Source: Promethearchaeota archaeon
GTDB taxonomy: Archaea; Asgardarchaeota; Lokiarchaeia; Sigyniarchaeales; SOKP01
Reading direction: 5' to 3'
Assembly (NCBI GenBank): GCA_016839915.1
Contig: JAEOTH010000080.1
Location: 1-42,353 of the forward strand
DNA: 42,353 bases
Shown here in pieces: positions 9,298-14,891 of this stretch. The position numbers were made by a program, and so were the translations under genes. Numbering within the stretch: position 1 is the stretch's first letter; every line of letters begins with the position of its first letter. The notes under the pieces were generated by a model. It saw only the letters and a program-made list of their open reading frames with translations, had not been told where the DNA came from and made no database searches.

Positions 9298-11010
9298 TTA
9301 TAAAATTCCCATGCTTCCCATAAGTTTTGTCGTATCAGGGGTATCAAATTGGACTTTTACATCTAATACTGCAGGTTTATCACAGTTTTTTGCTCGGTCA
9401 AATGCATTTTTTAACTCAGTAGGATCAGTCACAACTTCTCCATAACAACCAAAACCTTCCGCACATTTAGCATAGTTAAACTCTGGTAAATCAACATCAA
9501 TATAGCGTTTTCCCATAAATAATTTCTGTCCCGATTTAATCATACCCCACGCACTATTGTTTGCTACAACATATATTAGATTCTTAAGACCTAATCTTAC
9601 GGCAGTTTCTAAATCCTGAATGTTAATCATAAAACTACCATCACCAGCAATTGCTACAGCTTGCTTATCTGGGTGTGCCAGTTTAGCTCCAATTCCATAA
9701 GGTACTGCAGTTCCTAATTGTCCCATACCTATTGCTTGAAGAGTGGAAAGCGGAGCTCTATCCTTGTAATAATCAACCTGTTCAACCATATGAGCTGCAA
9801 TATCTCCACCATCTATTATTAGAATGGCATCATCATCAATATTTTCTAATATTTCCTTAATCAACCTTTTAGGTGGAATAGGGATCTTATCTCTCATCGC
9901 TTTTTTATTAACTTTTTCAATATTGGTTTGTCGAGATCCAGCAAGAGTATTTAGCCATTCCCGTTTTTCAATTTTATCAAATTTTTTAATTTCCTCGAGA
10001 ATTTGCATTAAAAATTGTTTACAATCACCAACAATTCCTAATGTAATTGGTTTTGCTCTTCCGATAATGGAGGGATCGATATCTACTTGAATTAATTTTT
10101 GACTATCCTTCCAAAATGGTTCAGCTCCATGCCCCATAGTGTATGAAAACTTACACCCAAGAGCTAATACGACATCAGCTTCAGGTGCTGCTTTCAGCGC
10201 CGGACCTGAAACTGATGCTCCCATCAAACAATTTGATTTATTAGTAAGTGTACCAATACCCATAACTGTTGTGAATACAGGGATTTGTAAATATTCCGCA
10301 AAATCTTTTAATTCATCCCATGCTTCAGCCCGTGCAACTCCGCCCCCAGAGATAATTATGGGTTTTTCTGCTGTTGATAGTAGATGTAAAGCTTCTTGTA
10401 TTGATTCATTATTGATACTAGGCCTTTTATAGGTCCGATATCTCTCAAAACCTAAAATATTTAATTGACCCTCTTCAATTTCTTCTAGGAATGCATCTTC
10501 AAAAATTTCTAATAATGCCGGTTGTGGACGTCCTCCCATAGCTTCTCTGAATACTTTATGAACGGCATCAGGGATTTCTTCAATTTTTCGAATACTTTTC
10601 TGATATTTTGTAATTGGTTTGAACATTGTCATTTGATCAAGATTCCCTTGTAATGTAAATGAATCTTGAATCTCAGAATTTACTTGAGGTACGATCGTAA
10701 TTATAGGGATATTATCTGCCCAAGCCGCACCTACTCCTGACATTAAATTCAAAGCACCAGGTCCAACTGTTCCAAAACAAATTCCTGGTTTATTTGTAAC
10801 ACGTGCCCATGCATCCGCAGCATGAGCAGCAGCAGCTTCATGTCTAAACAAAAGGGTCCTTATCCCTTGTTCCTTACCCCATTTATATATTGCGTCGTAC
10901 ATGTTTAAAAATTGACCACCTGGAATACCAAACATATATTTAACATTCTCTTTAAGGAGACATTTTATTAGAACGTCACCGCCATTAATCATTTTCTTCT
11001 CTTCTTCCAT
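9298..11010 (-). CDS. ThDP-dependent acetolactate-synthase-like enzyme
   Basis: A full-length (about 570 residues) member of the pyruvate oxidase/acetolactate synthase superfamily, which makes or breaks carbon-carbon bonds next to a carbonyl. The N-terminal pyrimidine domain has FGIPGGQFL and the cofactor-activating Glu in FRHEAAAAHAADAWAR. The central domain carries GGGVARAEAW. The C-terminal ThDP/Mg domain has AGDGSFMINIQDLETA followed by VVANNSAWG. No ferredoxin or regulatory ACT gene is adjacent, which argues against a dedicated branched-chain amino acid synthase. Oxalyl-CoA decarboxylase, 2-hydroxyacyl-CoA lyase and acetoin-forming enzymes remain possible. ATG at 11010 is preferred over the GTG three codons upstream (11019). 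It is the first gene of a pair with the zinc dehydrogenase. Confidence 0.82.
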   Translation of the reverse strand: MEEEKKMINGGDVLIKCLLKENVKYMFGIPGGQFLNMYDAIYKWGKEQGIRTLLFRHEAAAAHAADAWARVTNKPGICFGTVGPGALNLMSGVGAAWADNIPIITIVPQVNSEIQDSFTLQGNLDQMTMFKPITKYQKSIRKIEEIPDAVHKVFREAMGGRPQPALLEIFEDAFLEEIEEGQLNILGFERYRTYKRPSINNESIQEALHLLSTAEKPIIISGGGVARAEAWDELKDFAEYLQIPVFTTVMGIGTLTNKSNCLMGASVSGPALKAAPEADVVLALGCKFSYTMGHGAEPFWKDSQKLIQVDIDPSIIGRAKPITLGIVGDCKQFLMQILEEIKKFDKIEKREWLNTLAGSRQTNIEKVNKKAMRDKIPIPPKRLIKEILENIDDDAILIIDGGDIAAHMVEQVDYYKDRAPLSTLQAIGMGQLGTAVPYGIGAKLAHPDKQAVAIAGDGSFMINIQDLETAVRLGLKNLIYVVANNSAWGMIKSGQKLFMGKRYIDVDLPEFNYAKCAEGFGCYGEVVTDPTELKNAFDRAKNCDKPAVLDVKVQFDTPDTTKLMGSMGIL

Positions 11011-11043
11011 AATATACACTAAAAAAAAATTTCATTAAGTATG

Positions 11044-11072
11044 ATTTAAACGTTATATTTTTTTGTTTAAAT
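11044..11072. promoter_or_regulatory. spaced inverted repeat upstream of the ThDP enzyme operon
   Basis: The arms ATTTAAAC (11044-11051) and GTTTAAAT (11065-11072) are exact reverse complements, spaced by 13 bases, so equivalent points are 21 bp or two helical turns apart. This is the geometry of a dimeric regulator site. It lies 35-60 bp upstream of the ATG at 11010, where a promoter for that minus-strand pair would be. The arms are AT-rich and could arise by chance in this DNA. Confidence 0.3.
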
Positions 11073-11140
11073 AATTATCTAATTACCTTAGTATAATGAT
11101 ATCAGTATTGTGACTTAAGATTAGGTTTCTTAAAATAAGT

Positions 11141-12829
11141 TTATAAATCCAATTTAAGTTGCTCTATCTCTGCGAGGATTAGATCAGCGATTATTTCCCA
11201 TTTTCTTTTAGTTTCAAGATCACTTAAAGCTTTATTTTTAAAGCCTTTCCCCTTATTTAGATATACGACAGCTTCTCTAAAATTTCCTAGGACTTTATAA
11301 CAGATTCCCATCTTAATATATGTCTGGTAAATAAACCAACTTTCTTTATCTAACTCTCTTACTTTTTGGAACTGTTCTAAAGCCTGCTTATAATCATCAA
11401 AAAACATCAAGATTTCCCCTTTCGTATCATAATAAAGTGCATTATCAGGTACTTGGTTGATAAGACTTTGAATTGTTTCCAGCGAATCTTCTTTTTTATT
11501 TAAATATTGTAGCCAACAAGCTTTATAATTAAGTAGGTCTTTTTCTTCTGGGTAAATTTCAATTAATCTATTAATAATTTCTAATCCTGCTTCGGTATTT
11601 CTCATTTCTTTAAGAACATAAGCCTTTATCATCTGTATGTTCTTTTCTTCTTGAGGAAATATTTCTAGCATTGTATCTAGAAGAACTATTACCTCTCTAT
11701 ATTCATTTAAATCAATTAAAATCTTACTTTTTGAATAATATAATTCAATTTTTTTTGGATTTGATGAAATTTCTTTATCAATTAAATGCAAAGCTTCTTC
11801 ATTTCTAATTTTTTGACTAAGTTCTTCTTGTTTATTATCGAACTTGTAGGCTTGAATCTCTTGCCAAATTAAACCTTCTAATTTATCGTAAGAATCTCTC
11901 AGTACTTTCTTTTTTTCTATTTTATATGCCAAATAGTGTATATAATCAGGTAAAAATCTCTTTAAAGCTTTTCTCAATCCATTTGAGAATATTGTACCAC
12001 ATATTTCATCTAAAATGGCATCGACTGCTAATTCTAAGGTTAATTTAGGAGTTCCTTCTGATAGATTATATAAGTAAGTAAACTTAGCAACTTGTTCTTC
12101 CACAATAGCATTAAGTATCTTCTCTAATTTTTCATTTACTTGAAAGTAATAATTAACATTGTTTTCAAGCTCTAATTTGAAAAATTTTATAGGATAAATC
12201 GTATCTTCAACAATTCGTAGGACTGCAAAATTAAGTTTAGTTTCATTAATTCCATATTTTTCAGAAAAATCTTTAGGAGAAATATAATCAGGAAATTTAT
12301 TTGGATGATTTATTGAAAGAAAAAGTAAGACCTTGTTAAAATTATCTTCGCTATCAAAAGTGAATTTAATCTTTTCATTTTCATATGGTAATTTTATGAC
12401 ATTATTGAGGTAGCGAAACTTAATGTTCTTGTCTTCTATATGAAAATTTGTAAAAAATTTGTTAGTCTTCTGAGTAATCTCCTTAATCCGTTTACTTTCT
12501 GCGTCTAAAATTGATTGTCTATCTAGATCATATTGTCTCAGCATATTAGTATATTCTACTTTACCTGCTTTTGTAATCCTATACTCTTTATTTTCCTTTC
12601 TAATAAAATTTTTTTTCTCAATTAAGAAATTCATATTCTTAGATAATGAGGATTGATTAATTGATAAAGGTTTAGCTAGGAAATCTGACCATATGCAAAA
12701 ATTATTATTATATACCATCCAAAGAATCCAATGATCATAGTTCCTCTTTCTAAGTAAGATATCAGGAGGATAACTTAATTTTCTTTTTTTTTTTATCCTG
12801 AGATAATTCATAAAACCTTTCTTTACCAT
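11141..12829 (-). CDS. winged-helix/TPR regulator, distal part of a frameshifted gene
   Basis: Encodes a winged-helix domain (about residues 15-95: YPPDILL, WILWMVYNNN, WSDFL, QSSLSKNMNFL, YRITKAGKVEY), a middle alpha-helical region of unknown fold, and tetratricopeptide repeats from about 345 to the end (for example YYDTKGEILMFFDDYKQALEQF). A DNA-binding head on a TPR body suggests a regulator that senses a protein or ligand through the repeats. The first dozen residues after the ATG at 12829 are probably not native. The preceding gene encodes a similar winged helix in another frame and overlaps this one by 68 bp. Removing one A from the A11 run at 12784-12794 joins both into a single open frame of 642 codons. 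I infer one tandem winged-helix/TPR protein that is either broken here, read by slippage, or miscalled by one base. Confidence 0.72.
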   Translation of the reverse strand: MVKKGFMNYLRIKKKRKLSYPPDILLRKRNYDHWILWMVYNNNFCIWSDFLAKPLSINQSSLSKNMNFLIEKKNFIRKENKEYRITKAGKVEYTNMLRQYDLDRQSILDAESKRIKEITQKTNKFFTNFHIEDKNIKFRYLNNVIKLPYENEKIKFTFDSEDNFNKVLLFLSINHPNKFPDYISPKDFSEKYGINETKLNFAVLRIVEDTIYPIKFFKLELENNVNYYFQVNEKLEKILNAIVEEQVAKFTYLYNLSEGTPKLTLELAVDAILDEICGTIFSNGLRKALKRFLPDYIHYLAYKIEKKKVLRDSYDKLEGLIWQEIQAYKFDNKQEELSQKIRNEEALHLIDKEISSNPKKIELYYSKSKILIDLNEYREVIVLLDTMLEIFPQEEKNIQMIKAYVLKEMRNTEAGLEIINRLIEIYPEEKDLLNYKACWLQYLNKKEDSLETIQSLINQVPDNALYYDTKGEILMFFDDYKQALEQFQKVRELDKESWFIYQTYIKMGICYKVLGNFREAVVYLNKGKGFKNKALSDLETKRKWEIIADLILAEIEQLKLDL

Positions 12830-13070
12830 TAGAACTAATACAATAAACCTTTCTTTTCCTTCCTTCTTTTTCTACTGAAAGTTTCTTAACATAATTTTTA
12901 TTTATGAATTTATTCATATAATTCGATAGCGTTGATTTATTGACTATAGTTGTTAGATCTGACCATGTACTCGACTCATTATTATTTAGCATCCAAAGAA
13001 TAAGAAATTCATTATTTTTCTTGTAAGAACCTATGAGCTCTTTCGGTGGATAATTGATTGATTTGACCAT
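12762..13070 (-). CDS. winged-helix domain, proximal part of the frameshifted regulator
   Basis: About 102 residues forming one winged-helix unit (YPPKELIG, FLILWMLNNNE, STWSDLTTIV, STLSNYMNKFI, KRKVYCISSNGKERFYEL). It ends in a lysine-rich tail and TGA just after the A11 run at 12784-12794. The domain aligns with the winged helix at the start of the next gene, sharing the pattern YPP-x(10-11)-[FW]-[IL]-ILWM-x(2)-NNN-x(4)-WSD. The two are tandem copies. ATG at 13070 is preferred to the GTG at 13094. It could stand alone as a small DNA-binding protein, but its end at a homopolymer and the in-phase continuation after a one-base change make a split gene more likely. It faces a divergent small gene across a spacer that holds inverted repeats. 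Confidence 0.65.
   Translation of the reverse strand: MVKSINYPPKELIGSYKKNNEFLILWMLNNNESSTWSDLTTIVNKSTLSNYMNKFINKNYVKKLSVEKEGRKRKVYCISSNGKERFYELSQDKKKKKIKLSS
12784..12794 (-). other. A11 homopolymer, probable frameshift site
   Basis: Eleven consecutive T on the plus strand (A11 in the mRNA) lie between the two winged-helix frames. With ten A the reading runs SQDKKKRKLSYPPD without interruption; with eleven it stops six codons later. Homopolymers of this length are typical places for sequencing indels, phase-variation-like slippage and transcriptional slippage. Confidence 0.7.
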
Positions 13071-13153
13071 CTTTCTATTCTTCACTTTTAACACATTACT
13101 AAATAATATTTATTTTAGTCTCTATATATATTTATTGTCTATAAATTATCTCG

Positions 13154-13182
13154 AACTCTAAATAGAGTTTATGAAGATAAAC
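13154..13182. promoter_or_regulatory. two overlapping perfect inverted repeats in a divergent spacer
   Basis: AACTCTA-AA-TAGAGTT (13154-13169) is a perfect palindrome with a 2-base centre. GTTTAT-gaag-ATAAAC (13167-13182) is a second perfect inverted repeat that overlaps it by three bases. They lie between the winged-helix gene (minus, start 13070) and the small membrane-protein gene (plus), next to TATA-like sequence around 13120-13135. The position fits an operator for the winged-helix regulator acting on both promoters. That role is inferred from position only. Confidence 0.4.
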
Positions 13183-13239
13183 TATTAATTAAACTTTGAA
13201 CAAATTATTATTGATAAACAAAAATATGGTGCTAAAAAA

Positions 13240-13467
13240 GTGGTAAGTGAAGAAGTATTAGAAAACACAGATAAAACCGCACAAATACTGTATGTACCAG
13301 AAGCTAAATTAAAAACAAAAAAGAAAAGAAAAATAAAAAAAATCTTTTCAAATGAAGATGTTATATTGACATTATTAAGTCTAGGTGTAAGTACAATTAT
13401 AATAATTTTAATGATTGTTGCTGGTGCCTTAGGAGCTAAATTTCCCACTGGCCTTTATTGGTTCTAA
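13240..13467 (+). CDS. small single-pass membrane protein, unknown
   Basis: I do not recognise this 75-residue product. It has a charged N-terminal half with a lysine-rich stretch (KLKTKKKRKIKK, about 23-34), then one clear membrane segment (about residues 41-66, ILTLLSLGVSTIIIILMIVAG and following), and a short tail ending GLYWF. By the positive-inside rule the N-terminus should be cytoplasmic. The start is uncertain: GTG at 13240 is the only standard start, but the frame stays open and looks coding back to about 13189 (EQIIIDKQKYGAKK) without ATG, GTG or TTG. No ribosome-binding site is visible. It opens a run of three tiny genes with the two that follow, between the winged-helix regulator and the small GTPase. 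Confidence 0.5.
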   Translation: MVSEEVLENTDKTAQILYVPEAKLKTKKKRKIKKIFSNEDVILTLLSLGVSTIIIILMIVAGALGAKFPTGLYWF

Positions 13468-13551
13468 GAATTTTAATCAGAATTATGGATTTTAGATAGT
13501 TTACCAAAAAGGGTGGAAATAGAAAGGGAAGAATAAAGAGGGCGGTTTGAA

Positions 13552-13579
13552 GGAGAGCTCAATATTTATTGAGCTCTCC
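13552..13579 (+). promoter_or_regulatory. perfect hairpin in the leader of a small-gene pair
   Basis: GGAGAGCTCAA (13552-13562) and TTGAGCTCTCC (13569-13579) pair perfectly over 11 bp around the loop TATTTA. The two outermost loop bases on each side can also pair. The arms are GC-richer than anything nearby. The hairpin lies in a purine-rich leader and is followed by a T6 run, ending 31 bases before the Shine-Dalgarno sequence of the next gene. It may terminate the upstream small gene, act as a cis RNA element for the downstream pair, or be a dimeric protein site. A T-run plus hairpin is not needed for archaeal termination, so a regulatory role is possible. Confidence 0.55.
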
Positions 13580-13610
13580 ATAAATAATTTTTTAAAATAA
13601 AGTAAGAAAA

Positions 13611-13618
13611 GGAGGGTG
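13611..13618 (+). promoter_or_regulatory. strong Shine-Dalgarno sequence pointing to a CTG start
   Basis: GGAGGGTG is followed after six bases by CTG at 13625. The GTG at 13616 lies inside this element and would leave no spacer, so CTG at 13625 (or ATT at 13622) is the better start. The next gene has GAGGTGG (13908-13914) followed after six bases by TTG, which is the same geometry. Confidence 0.5.
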
Positions 13619-13624
13619 ATTATT

Positions 13625-13894
13625 CTGACAGAAAGCAAGCAAAAAATAATAACCAATTACAAAGAGTTCTTCTATGTGTTTAATAAAGACTATATCAACG
13701 AAGACCAAATAAAAGAGACAAAATTTAATATCCCATTTGTAAGACCAAGCATTTTAAGTGCTAAAATTAAATCCAAAAAAAAAGAAATAGACTTGATCGA
13801 AAAAAAAAGAGCATTAAAAAGATGGAAACAGACGCTTAATTTTTATAGTTTACATCCTGAGAAATATAAATTTGGATTTAAAAATTTTAAATAG
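13625..13894 (+). CDS. small basic protein, unknown
   Basis: I do not recognise this roughly 89-residue, lysine-rich, soluble-looking protein. It has an N-terminal aromatic segment (NYKEFFYVFNKDYI) and a long charged helix in its second half (AKIKSKKKEIDLIEKKRALKRWKQ, 24 residues shown only in part here as AKIKSKKKEIDLIEK). It ends KFGFKNFK. No Cys, His cluster or membrane segment is present. The start is put at CTG 13625 because a strong Shine-Dalgarno sequence sits six bases before it; GTG at 13616 would overlap that element. The following gene begins 26 bp downstream with the same ribosome-binding geometry and a similar opening (TESKQKI against TVSKKII), so the two are probably cotranslated and perhaps related. 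Confidence 0.5.
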   Translation: MTESKQKIITNYKEFFYVFNKDYINEDQIKETKFNIPFVRPSILSAKIKSKKKEIDLIEKKRALKRWKQTLNFYSLHPEKYKFGFKNFK

Positions 13895-13920
13895 AATAAT
13901 TTCAAATGAGGTGGTTTTAA

Positions 13921-14112
13921 TTGACTGTTAGTAAGAAAATAATAGTACCTGACATAAAAGATAATGAAGAAAAGATTGAAGATTTATCAAATTTCAAAAT
14001 TAATAAGATTCCAAAAAAGAAATCAAGAAAATCAATTATTAGAATATCTACTTATTCTTATGGAAGTAATGGCCTTCAATGGCACTTTTTCTCGAAGCGA
14101 AATAAAAAATAA
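13921..14112 (+). CDS. small basic protein, unknown
   Basis: A 63-residue protein I do not recognise. It begins TVSKKIIVPDIKDNEE, continues with a lysine-rich middle (KINKIPKKKSRKS), and ends with an aromatic tail (STYSYGSNGLQWHFF, then SKRNKK). The start is TTG at 13921: the codon before it is an in-frame TAA, and GAGGTGG (13908-13914) lies six bases upstream. A second open frame overlaps from 13964 but has no ribosome-binding site and reads as low-complexity, so it was not chosen. The gene follows the previous small gene by 26 bp and probably shares its mRNA. The basic composition of both would suit binding to nucleic acid or acidic lipid, which is only a guess from composition. Confidence 0.48.
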   Translation: MTVSKKIIVPDIKDNEEKIEDLSNFKINKIPKKKSRKSIIRISTYSYGSNGLQWHFFSKRNKK

Positions 14113-14193
14113 TCAAATTTTTCTAATTTTTTATAATTCTTATACCTTTAAATTTTGAATTTAAATATAGTAAATACTAAATGGTAATAGGAT

Positions 14194-14204
14194 CATATAT
14201 AAAT
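14194..14204 (+). promoter_or_regulatory. TATA-like promoter of the small GTPase gene
   Basis: CATATATAAAT lies about 50 bp upstream of the GTPase ATG. Transcription starting about 25 bp further on would give a short leader of about 25-30 bases. This is the best box in a very AT-rich gap, hence modest confidence. Confidence 0.35.
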
Positions 14205-14254
14205 CATATACTAATTTACACATCTAAAATATTTGAGTTTGATAAATTAATCTA

Positions 14255-14806
14255 ATGAATGAAATAGAATACAAGTTTAAAATTACTGTGATAGGAGATG
14301 GACAAGTAGGAAAAACCTCATTAATAAAAAAGTTCACAAAAGGTCTATTTAATAAGGATTATATCAAAACAGTGGGTGCTCAGTTTTCAATATATGACAA
14401 GGCAATTGATAGGGATAATATTCGACTAATATTCTGGGATATCGCTGGTCAAGACGATTTCAATTTTTTACGTCCATATTTTTATAGAGACAGCATAGCG
14501 GCAATAATTGTTTTCAGTCTTGAAGAAAATGAATTGGGTATTGAAAGTTTTAATCATATTTCCGATTGGATTGAGGATGTTAATCATTTTTGTGGTGATA
14601 TTCCCATTGTTTTGTTCGCAAATAAAGTTGATTTAATTGATAATAATAATTTGGAAAAGTCTAAAATTCAGAAGATTACGGATAGAAATAATTTTCTAGG
14701 GCACTATCTAACATCTGCTAAAACTGGGCAGGGAGTAATAGAAGCATTTAATTCAATTATTAATGAATTGTTTCAAAAATATAAAAAATTATCATCAGGT
14801 CTATAA
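14255..14806 (+). CDS. Rab/Ras-superfamily small GTPase
   Basis: A 183-residue GTP-binding switch protein of the kind expanded in Asgard archaea. All five G motifs are present: G1 GDGQVGKTS (14-22), the switch I Thr in KTVGAQF (about 39), G3 WDIAGQ (61-66) with the catalytic Gln Q66, G4 ANKVD (122-126) and G5 TSAKTG (153-158). Segments after G3 (LRPYFYRDSIAAIIVFSLEE) resemble Rab proteins. There is no C-terminal cysteine, so eukaryote-style prenylation is not expected, and no N-terminal amphipathic helix like that of Arf is visible. It is transcribed toward a TPR/longin-like protein 85 bp downstream, a likely functional partner. Hydrolysis should be intact because the Gln is kept. The pathway (membrane, cytoskeletal or signalling) cannot be told from sequence. 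Confidence 0.92.
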   Translation: MNEIEYKFKITVIGDGQVGKTSLIKKFTKGLFNKDYIKTVGAQFSIYDKAIDRDNIRLIFWDIAGQDDFNFLRPYFYRDSIAAIIVFSLEENELGIESFNHISDWIEDVNHFCGDIPIVLFANKVDLIDNNNLEKSKIQKITDRNNFLGHYLTSAKTGQGVIEAFNSIINELFQKYKKLSSGL

Positions 14807-14824
14807 ATATTAGATTAAAAAGCC

Positions 14825-14835
14825 TTAAATATAAG
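14825..14835 (+). promoter_or_regulatory. TATA-like promoter upstream of the TPR gene
   Basis: TTAAATATAAG lies 57-67 bp upstream of the ATG at 14892. It suggests that the TPR gene has its own promoter in addition to any readthrough from the GTPase gene. Confidence 0.35.
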
Positions 14836-14891
14836 AGAATCTTCTTTTTTTGCAAAATATTGAATTTCTAATTTAGTATAAAGATAAATCC

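Noticed and set aside
12829-12829. ATG at 12829 as a genuine independent start of the distal regulator gene.
   Set aside because: It lies inside the coding end of the upstream winged-helix frame, has no ribosome-binding site, and the residues before the A-run do not fit the domain; the frameshift explanation is simpler.
13185-13448. Minus-strand open frame opposite the small membrane-protein gene (87 codons, hydrophobic).
   Set aside because: It is the antisense of the lysine-rich and membrane-spanning frame, lacks a ribosome-binding site and would overlap the plus-strand gene completely.
13964-14158. Alternative 64-codon frame overlapping the third small gene.
   Set aside because: No ribosome-binding site; the overlapping TTG-start frame has a good one immediately after an in-frame stop.
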